A DNA stretch of 64,000 nucleotides, taken from NCBI GenBank assembly GCA_903907995.1, contig CAIVQH010000037.1, positions 1-64,000 of the forward strand, given 5' to 3'. A program made the translations under genes and the position numbers. The stretch is from an uncultured Verrucomicrobiota bacterium. Lineage in GTDB: Bacteria > Verrucomicrobiota > Verrucomicrobiia > Limisphaerales > UBA9464. This document shows, piece after piece, positions 35,046-44,569 of the stretch (its first letter is position 1; each line of letters opens with the position of its first letter). Below the pieces are notes generated by a model. The model saw nothing but the letters and a program-made list of their open reading frames with translations, had not been told where the DNA came from and did not search any database.

Positions 35046-35735
35046 ATGAGAACGAATCCCTGCGCCTGCCTTGCCTTCGCCGTGCTGTGGTCATCGACCC
35101 TGTTGGCTGGCGACTTTGTCAATCTGGGCTTCGACGACCCTGACTTATCCCACGCCACAAGTTTCCAATCTGGGCCGCTCGTTGGGCAAAGTGCGCCGAC
35201 AAGCGAGGCGATTCGAGGCTGGACTTTCTTTTCGGCGAACTCGCCCACGCCAGATCGAACCTATATCGGCGTAGCTACAACACCTCCTGTGGCGTTGATT
35301 GGAGTAGGCAGAATTCCAGGCACAGGTGTGGATTTCGGCAAGTATGGCCTATATCTGGCCAACCCCTCCTTGGCTCCTGACTCTCTACAACCTATTTACC
35401 ATTTAAGCCAATTTGGCACCATCCCAGCCGGAGCTACTGAACTGGTCTATTACCGAAGTCCAGGGACATCATCGCCGGGAACTCCCGGAGCTTTTCAAAT
35501 CCTCATCAACAACCTCCCTGTGCCTTACACAGAGGGGCGTTTCACCAGCATTGGTATTGCGGACGTCTCTGGTTTTGCCGGCCAACAAGTAAATCTAGAA
35601 TTTGTGTTTCCGAAGGGCGGAAGTGAATTCGACATCGCTGGCTTCACGATCGCGCCCGAGCCCTCCACGTACGCCTTGTTTGCGGTCGGCGCGGTCGGCC
35701 TCTGGTGGCAATGCCGGCGGCGCTCCAGTCCCTGA
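35046..35735 (+). CDS. Secreted PEP-CTERM sorting domain protein
   Basis: A 229-residue exported protein: signal peptide (CACLAFAVLWSSTLLAGDF), a beta-rich body with NLGFDDPDLS and VSGFAGQQVNLEFVFPKGGSEFDI, and a PEP-CTERM tail (APEPSTYALFAVGAVGLWWQCRRR): the PEP motif, a hydrophobic helix and a basic end. Such tails are cut by exosortase, an enzyme linked to exopolysaccharide export; none is encoded here. The ATG at 35046 begins a plausible signal sequence. The gene is visibly less GC-rich than its neighbours and is flanked by repeats. Confidence 0.85.
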   Translation: MRTNPCACLAFAVLWSSTLLAGDFVNLGFDDPDLSHATSFQSGPLVGQSAPTSEAIRGWTFFSANSPTPDRTYIGVATTPPVALIGVGRIPGTGVDFGKYGLYLANPSLAPDSLQPIYHLSQFGTIPAGATELVYYRSPGTSSPGTPGAFQILINNLPVPYTEGRFTSIGIADVSGFAGQQVNLEFVFPKGGSEFDIAGFTIAPEPSTYALFAVGAVGLWWQCRRRSSP

Positions 35736-35948
35736 GCGGGCCAAATTGAAGGTGCGTCGCGCACGTCCACCAGGCAGCTCGTTTTCGGGGCGCGGCTGTG
35801 TCCAACGGACCAGCCGCAGCAAATTCCGCCTGCAGGACCTGCCTTGGAAAACCCGGGCGCTCTCGGCGCAAGTCAGCTTGCTGCCGCTGGTCCTCCGGAT
35901 TCCAAATCCGCGATGCAGCCGGACAAAACCCGGCGCTGCTCCGCAGGG

Positions 35949-36971
35949 CTACGGCTTTTCCAACCACCGGGCAAAGCCGACGGTTTGGCGCTCTTCCACC
36001 TGCGTGGAGGGACGACGGAGCGCCAGAGCTTCCACTCCTGGAAATGCCCGGAGTCGAGGCAGGCCCCGATCCGGGCCGAGCACGCTGACCACTTTGGAGA
36101 GTGCGTCGGCCGTAATGCCTGTTGGAGCGAGCATCGTCACAAGGCTATGATCGGTGAGTCCGAGGCCCGTGTGCGGGTCTACGATGTGCGAGTAGCGAAC
36201 GCCGCCGATTTCGGCGCGCTGGAACACGTCGCCGGATGTGGCCAGCGCGTAATTGCGCAATGAGACAAAGCGCGGCGACGGCGCATTCGTTGTGTCGAAC
36301 ACACCAACTTCCACTCGCCAGCCGTGCTGCTCCGGAGGCGCTTCGCCCGCGACCATGTCGCCGCCGCCGCTGACCAGAAACCGGCTCACCCCGTGCGCCC
36401 GCAGCACTTTCGCCGCCTCATCCAGCGCGTAGCCCTTGGCGATGCCGCCGGGGTCCAGGCGCATGTGCGGCCCGCGCAGGAGGGCGGTGTGCCAGCGCGC
36501 ATCCAGCTCGACGAACCGCCAGCCGACCGCTGCCCGCGCCGTCTCGATCTGGTTGGTGGTCGGCAGTTCGCGTTGCCGGCGCGCTCGTTTCCAGAGCTGC
36601 ACGAAAGGGCCCACCGTCAGGTCAAAGGCCCCATCGCTCGCCCGTGAAACCTCCTCCGACTTCACCAGCACCTTCCACAGATCGGGGCTGACTGGCACCG
36701 CCTGTCCGCTGCCGCTGCTGCGGGAGAGCCGGCTGAGTTCGGAACCTTCCTCGTAGTCACTCAGGATGGAGTTGAGTTCCGCGATGCGCGCAAAGGCGGC
36801 CTCGGCGGCATTCGTGGCCATTGTGCCATTGGCGGCATGGAGCACGATCCGGAATGGCAGGCCCATCTCCGGCCGCTGAAACTCGAACCGCTGAAGGGCC
36901 ACCGGATTTGAAGCACAGCCGGCCCATAAAACAGCGATCAAGGCGATGGCAAGGAGGGCGTATCGTTTCAT
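35949..36971 (-). CDS. apbE: FAD:protein FMN transferase (ApbE), lipoprotein
   Basis: ApbE attaches FMN through a phosphoester to Thr/Ser of periplasmic flavoproteins such as NqrC and RnfG. The 340-residue protein has a lipoprotein signal ending WAGC (Cys near 18), then MGLPFRIVLHA, LNSILSDYEEGSELSRLSRS, VGPFVQLWKRA, RLDPGGIAKGYALDEAAKVL (the FAD site), FLVSGGGDMVAGEAP and YSHIVDPHTGL. All family motifs are present. The target flavoprotein is not in the window. The last 20 residues (RRPSTQVEERQTVGFARWLE) go beyond the usual end. ATG at 36971; GTG at 36974 is also possible. Confidence 0.93.
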   Translation of the reverse strand: MKRYALLAIALIAVLWAGCASNPVALQRFEFQRPEMGLPFRIVLHAANGTMATNAAEAAFARIAELNSILSDYEEGSELSRLSRSSGSGQAVPVSPDLWKVLVKSEEVSRASDGAFDLTVGPFVQLWKRARRQRELPTTNQIETARAAVGWRFVELDARWHTALLRGPHMRLDPGGIAKGYALDEAAKVLRAHGVSRFLVSGGGDMVAGEAPPEQHGWRVEVGVFDTTNAPSPRFVSLRNYALATSGDVFQRAEIGGVRYSHIVDPHTGLGLTDHSLVTMLAPTGITADALSKVVSVLGPDRGLPRLRAFPGVEALALRRPSTQVEERQTVGFARWLEKP

Positions 36972-37038
36972 CACATGCAGCTGGTCAAGATCCCCTTGGC
37001 CATGGCGAAAAGTCCTGCTGACGAACTAAAGAAAGGCC

Positions 37039-37114
37039 GGTGGGGCGAGCGTCCTCGCGAGCCGAGGCGGCGGGGAACCGGGGTGGCCCGGCTCGCGGGG
37101 ACGCTCGCCCCACC
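37039..37114. repeat. Near-perfect 26-bp inverted repeat element
   Basis: The left arm at 37039-37064 and the right arm at 37089-37114 are reverse complements at 25 of 26 positions (GGTGGGGCGAGCGTCC core), with a 24-bp GC-rich loop. It lies between the apbE start and the PfkB kinase stop on the same transcript side and could act as a transcript-stabilising or terminating hairpin. Confidence 0.9.
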
Positions 37115-37224
37115 ACGCGCCAAGTGCCGCCGGCTTGAAAGAACAGAGTCATCGGCGATGAACATCTGCGCTCCTGCCATGGCATATCTGCTTTCCATCC
37201 TTCGCGGCTTCGCTCCTTGGCGGT

Positions 37225-38298
37225 TCAAAACAGGACCTTCCGCAACTGCGCCACGCTGGCTGTGCCAGTAGTGCCGAGCTGATGGATGACAATGCTCGCG
37301 GCGGCCATCGCCAGCTCCATCGCCTCGCGGATGGTGGCTCCGGCAGCCAGCGCGGCGGTGAGGTTCGCCGTGACGGAGTCGCCTGCCCCGACGATGTCGA
37401 TCGGGCCGCGCACCGGCAGCGAAGGCACGTGCTCCACCTCGCCCGACGGCATGGCCCCGACGATGCCGCGCTCCGCGAGCGTGACGAACGCAGGCTGCCC
37501 ATTGGTCTTCGCCATCGAAGCACACGCGGCCTTGATCTCATCCAGCGAATCAACCGGTGCTCCCGCCAGGGCACCGAGTTCCTTGGCGTTCATCTTGAAG
37601 ATGACGTGCGGCCATTCGCGCAGGCCGCGCCGACTGTCGGCCACGATCGGACATCGGGCTTTATTCTCAGAATAGGCGTGTCGGATAAGCCCGACAGCGT
37701 GAAGAAGCCAATGCGAGACGACTCCCGTACCTGCAATGTCCACCTGGTCCAGGACGATCAGGCCATCCACGGGCTTGGTCTGCTGGGGGAGACGGCGATC
37801 GGCGTCCAATGAGGGCTCGCTTAGGCATGTTCCGGTCAATTTTCGAGCCAACTGCTTTTGCAATTCTTTGGGCGTCTCCGTCCAGTTCTTGAGATCCAGC
37901 CGGCTCAGTTCCTCCGGCGGCTGGCCGGCACGATGCAGCAAAGGTTTGCTGTAGGTGAACGTGTGCCGTTCCGGCGTGGTGAGAAAGCCGTCGAGCTTCA
38001 CCCCCGGCAGCGCTGCCAACGCGCGACGCAGTTCCCAGCCCTCCCCGTCATCCCCGCAGAAACCCACCGGACGCAATTCGCCCACGCCAAGAGCGACGAG
38101 GTTGTTCAAGATGGTGCCCGCACCGCCGGGCTGGCAGCGCACGCGGGTGATGTTGTGTACCGGCAGGTTCGTCTCGATGGAGATTTCCGACCGGGCCGGA
38201 TCGATGTCGAAATAACGGTCGAGACAGAAGTCGCCCACGACGGCGAGTCGCAGCGACGGATAGCGCGAGGTGATCGCTTCAAAGCGCGTGAGGTTCAT
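37225..38298 (-). CDS. PfkB-family carbohydrate kinase (RfaE/HldE N-domain-like)
   Basis: A 357-residue ribokinase-fold kinase. It begins RYPSLRLAVVGDFCLDRYFD, the pattern of the ADP-heptose pathway kinase HldE/RfaE1, then RCQPGGAGTILNNLVALG, a C-terminal lid with VTLAERGIVG, and the PfkB signature GPIDIVGAGDSVTANLTAAL with the catalytic Asp. No nucleotidyltransferase half is attached, unlike E. coli HldE. It follows the MGH1-like glucosidase by 38 bp and is probably co-transcribed, so it may instead phosphorylate a sugar released by that enzyme. The ATG at 38298 begins the conserved part. Confidence 0.85.
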   Translation of the reverse strand: MNLTRFEAITSRYPSLRLAVVGDFCLDRYFDIDPARSEISIETNLPVHNITRVRCQPGGAGTILNNLVALGVGELRPVGFCGDDGEGWELRRALAALPGVKLDGFLTTPERHTFTYSKPLLHRAGQPPEELSRLDLKNWTETPKELQKQLARKLTGTCLSEPSLDADRRLPQQTKPVDGLIVLDQVDIAGTGVVSHWLLHAVGLIRHAYSENKARCPIVADSRRGLREWPHVIFKMNAKELGALAGAPVDSLDEIKAACASMAKTNGQPAFVTLAERGIVGAMPSGEVEHVPSLPVRGPIDIVGAGDSVTANLTAALAAGATIREAMELAMAAASIVIHQLGTTGTASVAQLRKVLF

Positions 38299-38336
38299 CG
38301 GAAGCCGGTGCCATGCTGCCGGTCGGGCGGCGGAAA

Positions 38337-41207
38337 TCAAACGCTGCCGCGTCGCTTGGCCACGTTTTCCAGACCACGCAGCACCAGGGCGGTCCAGCCG
38401 GTCTGGTGGTTCGCCCCGAGTCCACGCCCCGTATCGCCATGGAAATACTCGTGGAAAAGCACGAGCTCCTTCCAATACGGGTCGGTCGCAAAGCGCACAT
38501 CGTCGCCGTGGCACGGGCGCCGGCCATTCTTGTCCGGCAGGAAAAGCGAGCCGAGCCGCAGCTCCAGGTCGGCGGCAATTTCACGGAGGTTGCGCTGTTT
38601 GCCCGAACCGGTCGGGTATTCGACGGTGAACTCCGGCCCGTAGAAGTGGTGGTAGCGTTCGAGCGCCTCGATCAGGAGGTAGTTCACCGGGAACCAGATC
38701 GGGCCGCGCCAGTTCGAGTTGCCGCCGAAGAGCCCCGTGGTGCTCTCACCCGGTGAATAATCCACACGATATTCCTCCTCGCCGCATCGGACGATGAAAG
38801 GGTCCTTGGCGTGGGCCTTCGAAACGGATCGCAGCCCGTGGGGTGAGAGAAATTCGGCCTCATCGCCGAGATAACGGAGCACACGGCGCAACCGGTCGCG
38901 CGTGGGGATGGCAAGCAGGAGGCGTTCGCGGCTGCCACTCCGTCCGAGGGCGACGCCGCGGTTGAGGTCGTGGCGGTGCTTCACGAACCACGCGAGGCGC
39001 TTCTTGAAGCCGGGCAGATGATCCACCTCGGCCTCTTCCAGCACCTCCACGGCGATCAGCGGAAGCAGCCCGACCATGCTGCGCGAGCGGAGCGGCATGA
39101 CATTCCCCCCGCCCAGGTCGAGCTGGTCGTAGTAAAAGCCATCCTCCTCGTTCCACAGCCCGGTACCGCCGAGCGTGTTCATCGCGTCGGCGATCTGGAC
39201 GAAGTGCTCGAGGAACTTGCTCGCCATGTCCTCGTAGGCGGAGTGGATCTTGCCGGTCGCGCTGTCACGGGCGAGTTCGAGCGCCATCGCGAGCATGGTG
39301 GCGGCGTAGAAGGCCATCCACGCCGTGCCATCCGCCTGCTGCAGCGAGCCACCGGTGGGCAGCGGCTTCGAGCGGTCGAAGACGCCGATGTTGTCGAGCC
39401 CGAGGAAACCGCCGGAGAACAGGTTTTTGCCGGCGGCATCCTTGCGGTTCACCCACCAGGTGAAGTTGATGAGCAGCTTCTGGAAGGTGCTTTCCAGAAA
39501 GTCGCGGTCACGCGCGCCGTGCGGCCCGGTCAGCTTGTAGATGCGCCAGGCCGCCCAGGCGTGGACGGGCGGATTTACGTCACCGAACGCGAACTCGTAC
39601 GCGGGCAGCTGGCCATTCGGATGCATGTACCACTCGCGCAGGAAGAGCCCGAGCTGCTGCTTGGCAAACGCGCCGTCGATGCGCGCGAACGGGATCATGT
39701 GGAACGCCAAGTCCCAGGCGGCAAACCAGGGATACTCCCACTTGTCCGGCATGGAGATGATGTCGCGGGCGTACAGGTGCCGCCAATCGGCGTTGCGGCC
39801 ACCGAGGCGCGAGGCCGGCGGTGTGGGCGTGGCCGGATCGCCATCCAGCCAGTCGGCGACGACGTAGTGGTAGAACTGCTTGGACCAGAGCAGGCCGGCA
39901 TAGCCCTGCCGTACGACGTTCCGTTCCGCCGGCGTGAGCTGGGAAGGCAGCTTGGTGCGATAAAACTCGTCGGCCTCCGCGATCCGCTGGGTAAAAACGG
40001 CATCGAACAGCGCCGTGTCCTTCATCACGGGGCTGAACTCCTCCCGGGACACGACCGGGCGCTTGCGGACCACCGGCTGCACGGGCGCCTCGTCACAGCG
40101 CGTGCGGCTGAGATCACCGGCGGCCACCAGGCGAAGACGGATCACCTGGGTTTCATAGGGCGCGAGCGTCAGCTGGTACCAGGGGGCGGCCTTGGTGCCG
40201 AGGTCCTCCGGATTCGTGGCGGTCGTGAGGCCGTGGACCACCTGTTCGTGGAACGCGTCCTTCACGAACGGCGTCGCGCTGGGCGTGTTGAAGAGCCGCG
40301 CGGCATTCGTCTCGTTCTCCGTGAACAGCACGCGCGGGATCGTGCCGTCGGGCGCCGGCCCCGCCTCGAAAATGAAATCGCCCAGCGTCTCGTGCGAAGA
40401 CCGCAGGCGACCGGTGGAAGTCAGACGCAGCAGGGGTTTCATCACACTCCCCTCGCGCGGGCAGCCCCAGGACCAGGTGTTGCGGAACCACAGCGTGGGC
40501 AGCAGGTGCAGCGTCGCGGCTTCGGAACTGCGGTTGGCCACGGTGATCCGGATGAGGATGTCGTCCGGGCCGGGCTTGGCATATTCGGCGATGATGTCGA
40601 AATACCGGTCGCCATCAAACACGCCGGTGTCGGTGAGCTCGTATTCGCGCTCCTCGCGACCCCGGCGGCGGTTCTCCTCCAGCAGTTTCGCGTAGGGGAA
40701 CTCGGCCTGGGGATATTTATAGAGCGCCTTGGCGTAGGAATGGGTCGGCGTCGAGTCGAGGTAGAACCATTCCTCCTTCACGTCCTCGGCATGATTGCCC
40801 TCGTTGCCGGTCAGGCCGAACAGGCGTTCCTTCAGGATCGGGTCGCGGCCGTTCCATAGGGCTAGTGCGAAGCACAGGCGCGCCTCGCGATCGCAAAATC
40901 CGAGCAGGCCATCCTCTCCCCAGCGATAGGCGCGGCTGCGCGCGTGATCATGCGGGAAATAATCCCAGCAGGTGCCCCACTCACTGTAATCTTCCCGGAC
41001 CGTGGACCACTGGCGTTCGGCGAGGTAGGGACCCCAGCGTTTCCAGTTCGCCCGGCGGGCACCGTCCTCGGCCAGCCGGTGACCTTCGGCGGTCGAGGCC
41101 GACTTGCGGATCACGGTGGTGTTACCGGTGATGTCGTTCGGGGCAGCTGGCACGACCGAAGTAAACGGCAAGGGGACCACAACGCAAAGGTGGAATCCCC
41201 TGTCCAA
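38337..41207 (-). CDS. MGH1-like glycoside hydrolase (GH63-related glucosidase)
   Basis: A large protein of up to 956 residues that lacks a signal peptide, so probably cytoplasmic. Its (alpha/alpha)6 barrel resembles the mannosylglycerate hydrolase/GH63 group: AEDGARRANWKRWGPYLAERQWSTVREDYS (in part), WGTCWDYFPHDHARSRAYRW, DNIGVFDRSKPLP, NWRGPIWFPVNYLLIEAL and the late NHQTGWTALV. Family members hydrolyse alpha-glucosidic bonds of compatible solutes or oligosaccharides. The start is uncertain: no ATG is present before the conserved region, with TTG at 41207 and GTG at 41153 or 41114 as options. It precedes the PfkB kinase by 38 bp. Confidence 0.85.
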   Translation of the reverse strand: MDRGFHLCVVVPLPFTSVVPAAPNDITGNTTVIRKSASTAEGHRLAEDGARRANWKRWGPYLAERQWSTVREDYSEWGTCWDYFPHDHARSRAYRWGEDGLLGFCDREARLCFALALWNGRDPILKERLFGLTGNEGNHAEDVKEEWFYLDSTPTHSYAKALYKYPQAEFPYAKLLEENRRRGREEREYELTDTGVFDGDRYFDIIAEYAKPGPDDILIRITVANRSSEAATLHLLPTLWFRNTWSWGCPREGSVMKPLLRLTSTGRLRSSHETLGDFIFEAGPAPDGTIPRVLFTENETNAARLFNTPSATPFVKDAFHEQVVHGLTTATNPEDLGTKAAPWYQLTLAPYETQVIRLRLVAAGDLSRTRCDEAPVQPVVRKRPVVSREEFSPVMKDTALFDAVFTQRIAEADEFYRTKLPSQLTPAERNVVRQGYAGLLWSKQFYHYVVADWLDGDPATPTPPASRLGGRNADWRHLYARDIISMPDKWEYPWFAAWDLAFHMIPFARIDGAFAKQQLGLFLREWYMHPNGQLPAYEFAFGDVNPPVHAWAAWRIYKLTGPHGARDRDFLESTFQKLLINFTWWVNRKDAAGKNLFSGGFLGLDNIGVFDRSKPLPTGGSLQQADGTAWMAFYAATMLAMALELARDSATGKIHSAYEDMASKFLEHFVQIADAMNTLGGTGLWNEEDGFYYDQLDLGGGNVMPLRSRSMVGLLPLIAVEVLEEAEVDHLPGFKKRLAWFVKHRHDLNRGVALGRSGSRERLLLAIPTRDRLRRVLRYLGDEAEFLSPHGLRSVSKAHAKDPFIVRCGEEEYRVDYSPGESTTGLFGGNSNWRGPIWFPVNYLLIEALERYHHFYGPEFTVEYPTGSGKQRNLREIAADLELRLGSLFLPDKNGRRPCHGDDVRFATDPYWKELVLFHEYFHGDTGRGLGANHQTGWTALVLRGLENVAKRRGSV

Positions 41208-41210
41208 TTT

Positions 41211-41311
41211 CGAATTACGAATTTCGATTTGCGAACGGACGGCCGCAGGTCATGGGCTCCTCCCCTGCCACTTTTCTCTCTTTCTCCCTGCTCCGCGTTC
41301 CCCGTTCCACG
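41211..41311. repeat. Heptanucleotide repeat island after the zinc-ribbon gene
   Basis: 41211-41238 reads CGAATTA, CGAATTT, CGATTTG, CGAACGG. 41291-41311 reads CTCCGCG, TTCCCCG, TTCCACG in 7-bp register. A CT-rich tract (TTTTCTCTCTTTCTCCC) lies between. The island fills the gap between the zinc-ribbon stop (41318) and the glucosidase start. Confidence 0.65.
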
Positions 41312-41317
41312 CTCAGG

Positions 41318-41791
41318 TCAGGCCTTGTAAACGATCAGCACGCCGAAGTCGTTCAGCAGCTTCTGGGTGCCCATCTCGACGTAACTGTAGTTGATCGTGT
41401 TGATGCTGATGATGGCTTCCTCGCCAATCTTACCCAGGGCATCGGTGACGATCTTGTCGAAGTTGTCGTGGCCAACCTCCTTGCAGTCGATGTGCCGGAT
41501 GGTCTTGATGTGAAGCTGGCGCGGTCCGGTCGAAGCGACCACATCAAGCAGGGCCTGCGATTTCTGGATCAGCGGTGCGCTGGGACCGGCAGTTACGGGC
41601 ACTGAGAAATGCTTCGCCTCTTTGGCCGGAGCCGGTCCGCTGGGCGGCGGCGGGGCCTTGGTATTGGCCGGCTCGGGCTGGGGCACGGTGATCAGCCGGG
41701 AACAGGTTGGGCAGCTGAGCTGCTGGCCGGCGGCACCGAGATCCACCTCGAGCTCCTGCTGACAATGGGGACACTTAAACGCGATATCCAT
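41318..41791 (-). CDS. Zinc-ribbon protein of unknown function
   Basis: 157 residues. An N-terminal zinc ribbon (FKCPHCQQELEVDLGAAGQQ, then LSCPTCSRLITVP: two CxxC pairs), a Pro/Ala-rich linker (about 40-62) and a C-terminal alpha/beta domain (QLHIKTIRHIDCKEVGHDNF, ALGKIGEEAIISINTINYSY, NDFGVLIVYK). The C-terminal domain looks like a ligand- or protein-binding fold found beside such ribbons in Verrucomicrobia; I know no characterised member. It lies downstream of the murA operon on the same strand (82-bp gap). Confidence 0.75.
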   Translation of the reverse strand: MDIAFKCPHCQQELEVDLGAAGQQLSCPTCSRLITVPQPEPANTKAPPPPSGPAPAKEAKHFSVPVTAGPSAPLIQKSQALLDVVASTGPRQLHIKTIRHIDCKEVGHDNFDKIVTDALGKIGEEAIISINTINYSYVEMGTQKLLNDFGVLIVYKA

Positions 41792-41873
41792 AACGTCTTT
41801 GCCGGGATGGCCATGACTTAGCCGACGCGGAAGGTTTTGGAAACAGAAGACTGCGCGTAAATCCGGCGATCCG

Positions 41874-42275
41874 CTATTCGAACAGCCGGCCCAGGCCCTT
41901 CAGCTGGTCCGCCACCGGCGAATCCGCCGGCGTGCGTGCCTTCACCGCCTGGTAGATCCGCTTGGCCCCGGCGGGGTCGGAGCGCACCAGCAACCGCGCG
42001 TAATCCAGCTCGATCGCCGCCTTGCGGGGATCGCGGAGATACGGCTGGTTGGCCGCCAACCAGTCCTTCATGGCGTCGGCACCGCCGGCCTTGGCCTGGG
42101 CGAGCGAGGCTTCGAGGGCGGGCGACAGGGCTGGCAGGGCGTCCGCCGGGGCGGCAACCTGCTGGACCTTTTGAGGCCCCTCCGACTCCAGCTTCGTCTT
42201 GTTGTAAAGCCTCAGGATTTGGAAGAAACCCCAGAAACCGGCCACGATGATCAGGACTCCGATTAGTTTGCTCAT
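41874..42275 (-). CDS. Small membrane-anchored protein overlapping murA
   Basis: 133 residues: one N-terminal membrane helix (LIGVLIIVAGFWGFFQIL), a linker, then a helical region (ALEASLAQAKAGGADAMKDW; AAIELDYARLLVRSDPAGAK) resembling one or two degenerate TPR-like hairpins. Its ATG overlaps the murA stop by four bases, so it is translationally coupled to the peptidoglycan precursor enzyme. A role in envelope assembly is suggested by that coupling only. Confidence 0.7.
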   Translation of the reverse strand: MSKLIGVLIIVAGFWGFFQILRLYNKTKLESEGPQKVQQVAAPADALPALSPALEASLAQAKAGGADAMKDWLAANQPYLRDPRKAAIELDYARLLVRSDPAGAKRIYQAVKARTPADSPVADQLKGLGRLFE

Positions 42276-43534
42276 TCTCCCTCCACTCGTTCGATGCGGG
42301 CACCAAGCTTGCGGAGCTTTTCCTCCATCCGTTCGTAGCCCCGGTCAAGATGATAGATGCGGTGTACCTGGGTCGTGCCAGTGGCCGCGAGCCCCGCGAT
42401 GACCAGTGCTGCACTCGCCCGCAGGTCGCTCGCCATGACCGGCGCGCCGCTCATTGGCCGGCCACCCTTCACAATGGCACTGGGGCCCTCGATGGAGATT
42501 TCCGCCCCCAGCCGCGCCAGCTCCGCCACATGCATGAAGCGCGACTCGAAGATGCGCTCGGTGATGACGCTGATGCCCGGCGCCCGGCACATCAGTGCCA
42601 TGAACTGCGCCTGCACATCGGTCGGAAAACCCGCGTAGGGCAGCGTTGTGACATCCGTCGGCTTGATCCGCGCGGTGGACTTCACCAGCAGGCCGCCCGC
42701 CTTGCGTTCCACCTTCACGCCGGCCTCGCGCAGCTTGTCGAGAACCGCCGCGAAATGTTCCGGCCGCGCGCCATGCACCAGCACCTCGCCCTTGGTCGCC
42801 GCCGCCGCGCACAGGAACGTGCAGGCCTCGATGCGGTCGGGAATCACCTCGTAATCGGTGCCGTGCAGGCGGTCCACGCCGGTGATCGTCAGCGTCGGGC
42901 TGCCGATGCCGGTGATCTTCGCACCCATGCTGACCAGGAAGTTGGCGACGTCGCAGACTTCCGGCTCGCAGGCCGCGCTTTCAATGACGGTGACGCCTTC
43001 CGCCAGGGTCGCCGCCATCATGATGTTGGCCGTGCCCAGCACGGTCGGCCCCGCGCGCCCACCGAGGAACAGCATCGTGCCGACGAGGCGCTTGGTCTTG
43101 GCGTTGATGTAGCCGTTGGCGATGTCGAGCTTGGCCCCCAGGGCCTTGAGGCCCTTCAGGTGCAGGTCGATTGGCCGGGTGCCGATCACGCAGCCGCCGG
43201 GCAGCGAGACACTCGCCTCCCGCAGCCGTGCCAACAGGGGCCCGAGGATGCAGATGCTTCCGCGCATTTTGCGGATCATCTCGTAGTCGCCGAAGCCCTT
43301 CACCTTGGCGGCGCGGATCGTCAGGGTGCCGTCCGCGAACTTCACCTCGGCCCCGAGCGATTCGAGGATCTTGCCCATGAACCGCACGTCGCTGAGGTCG
43401 GGCACGTTGCGGATGACGCAGGTGTCGGCCGTGAGCAGCGTCGCCGCCATGAGGGGCAGCACGGCGTTCTTGGAACCGCTGATCGTGACTTCGCCGTGGA
43501 GCGGCACGCCGCCCTTGATGAGAAAACTGTCCAT
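42272..43534 (-). CDS. murA: UDP-N-acetylglucosamine 1-carboxyvinyltransferase
   Basis: Catalyses the first committed step of peptidoglycan synthesis, joining enolpyruvate from PEP to UDP-GlcNAc; target of fosfomycin. The 420-residue protein has [40 protein letters not shown] with the active-site Cys present, [14 protein letters not shown] and [20 protein letters not shown]. Presence of Cys predicts fosfomycin sensitivity in this enzyme. The ATG at 43534 is the family start. It lies 48 bp downstream of prmC on the same strand, a pairing seen in many bacteria. Confidence 0.97.
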   Translation of the reverse strand: MDSFLIKGGVPLHGEVTISGSKNAVLPLMAATLLTADTCVIRNVPDLSDVRFMGKILESLGAEVKFADGTLTIRAAKVKGFGDYEMIRKMRGSICILGPLLARLREASVSLPGGCVIGTRPIDLHLKGLKALGAKLDIANGYINAKTKRLVGTMLFLGGRAGPTVLGTANIMMAATLAEGVTVIESAACEPEVCDVANFLVSMGAKITGIGSPTLTITGVDRLHGTDYEVIPDRIEACTFLCAAAATKGEVLVHGARPEHFAAVLDKLREAGVKVERKAGGLLVKSTARIKPTDVTTLPYAGFPTDVQAQFMALMCRAPGISVITERIFESRFMHVAELARLGAEISIEGPSAIVKGGRPMSGAPVMASDLRASAALVIAGLAATGTTQVHRIYHLDRGYERMEEKLRKLGARIERVEGE

Positions 43535-43582
43535 TGTTCGTTGGTCGCTGAGGACGGAATCGGAGAACTGGGACAACCCCAC

Positions 43583-44458
43583 CTAATTCAGCGGACGCCG
43601 CACGATGAGAACGCGCTCCCGTCCGCTCAAGTCTTTCTCGACACCTTCGTACAGCCAACCGTGAGCGCCGAATAGCAGCTTCGCTGCCATCGCCTGCCCA
43701 TCGCCCAGTTCGGTGAGCAGCCAGCCGCCGGGTTTCAGCCAGCTCCCGGCCTGCGCGGCGAGAATCCGGTAGCAGTCCAACCCGTCAACACCACCATCGA
43801 GGGCCAGCCGGGGATCGAACTCGCGCACCTCGGGGTCCAGCGTGGCGATTTCCGCCGTCGGGATATAGGGGGGGTTGGTGACGATCAGATCGAACTGATA
43901 CGGCTGACCGAGCGCCGCAAATCCGTCGCCCTCGTGAAAGGTGATGCGTGCTTCCACCTGGTTGCGCGCTGCGTTCTCCCGCGCAATGGCCAGGGCGGAC
44001 GGAGATTTATCGAGGGCGTGCAGCTCTGCCTCCGGACAGCCGGCGGCCAAGGCGATGGCCAGGCAGCCCGAACCGGTGCCGAAATCGAGGGCGCGCAAGA
44101 CGGCTGACGGTTCGGCATTCCCCTCTTGTTCCGCCAGCTTGGCCAAAGCGAGCTGCGCCAAAACCTCCGTTTCGGGCCGGGGCACCAGGACATCCCGTGT
44201 GACCTTCAGCTCATGGTCCAGAAAGGCGGCCGAACCGACAATATGCTGGAGCGGTTCCCGCTGGCCGCGGCGCTTCACCAGCTCGCGCAGCGGGTCCAGT
44301 TCCGCCCCGGTCAGCACGCGGTCAAATTGCAGGTAAAGCTTCAGGCGCGGCAGCTTCAGCACATGCGAAAGCAGCAGCTCGACCTGCAGGCGCGGCGAAT
44401 CGACCCCGCGTTCCGTGAGGAAATCGGTGCTGCGCCGGATGACTTCAAGGATGGTCAT
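43583..44458 (-). CDS. prmC: Peptide chain release factor N5-glutamine methyltransferase
   Basis: Methylates the Gln of the GGQ motif in release factors RF1/RF2. The 291-residue product has an N-terminal helical domain (about 1-85), LVPRPETEVL, the SAM-binding LDFGTGSGCLAIALAAG and the catalytic NPPYIP motif, followed by the conserved YRILAAQAGSWLKPGGWLL region. Usual partner prfA is not in the window; murA follows. A heptanucleotide repeat array lies 15 bp upstream of the start. Confidence 0.95.
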   Translation of the reverse strand: MTILEVIRRSTDFLTERGVDSPRLQVELLLSHVLKLPRLKLYLQFDRVLTGAELDPLRELVKRRGQREPLQHIVGSAAFLDHELKVTRDVLVPRPETEVLAQLALAKLAEQEGNAEPSAVLRALDFGTGSGCLAIALAAGCPEAELHALDKSPSALAIARENAARNQVEARITFHEGDGFAALGQPYQFDLIVTNPPYIPTAEIATLDPEVREFDPRLALDGGVDGLDCYRILAAQAGSWLKPGGWLLTELGDGQAMAAKLLFGAHGWLYEGVEKDLSGRERVLIVRRPLN

Positions 44459-44473
44459 GCGGGGAGAGTAGGC

Positions 44474-44494
44474 AGTAATCAGTGATCAGTAATC
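44474..44494. repeat. Heptanucleotide repeat array (AGTAATC x 3)
   Basis: AGTAATC, AGTGATC, AGTAATC in exact 7-bp register, in the 111-bp divergent gap between prmC and the carbonic anhydrase gene. Same unit as the array inside pheT (28087) and at 14423. Confidence 0.85.
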
Positions 44495-44569
44495 AGAATT
44501 GTCGCCATGAGCTAGAAGCGCCTTGGGCAGACTGGATATCGCGCGCCAAATGAACGACGCTTCGGGCCG

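Noticed and set aside
38970-40859. A 629-codon plus-strand frame
   Set aside because: Antisense to the MGH1-like glucosidase, whose motifs are unmistakable.
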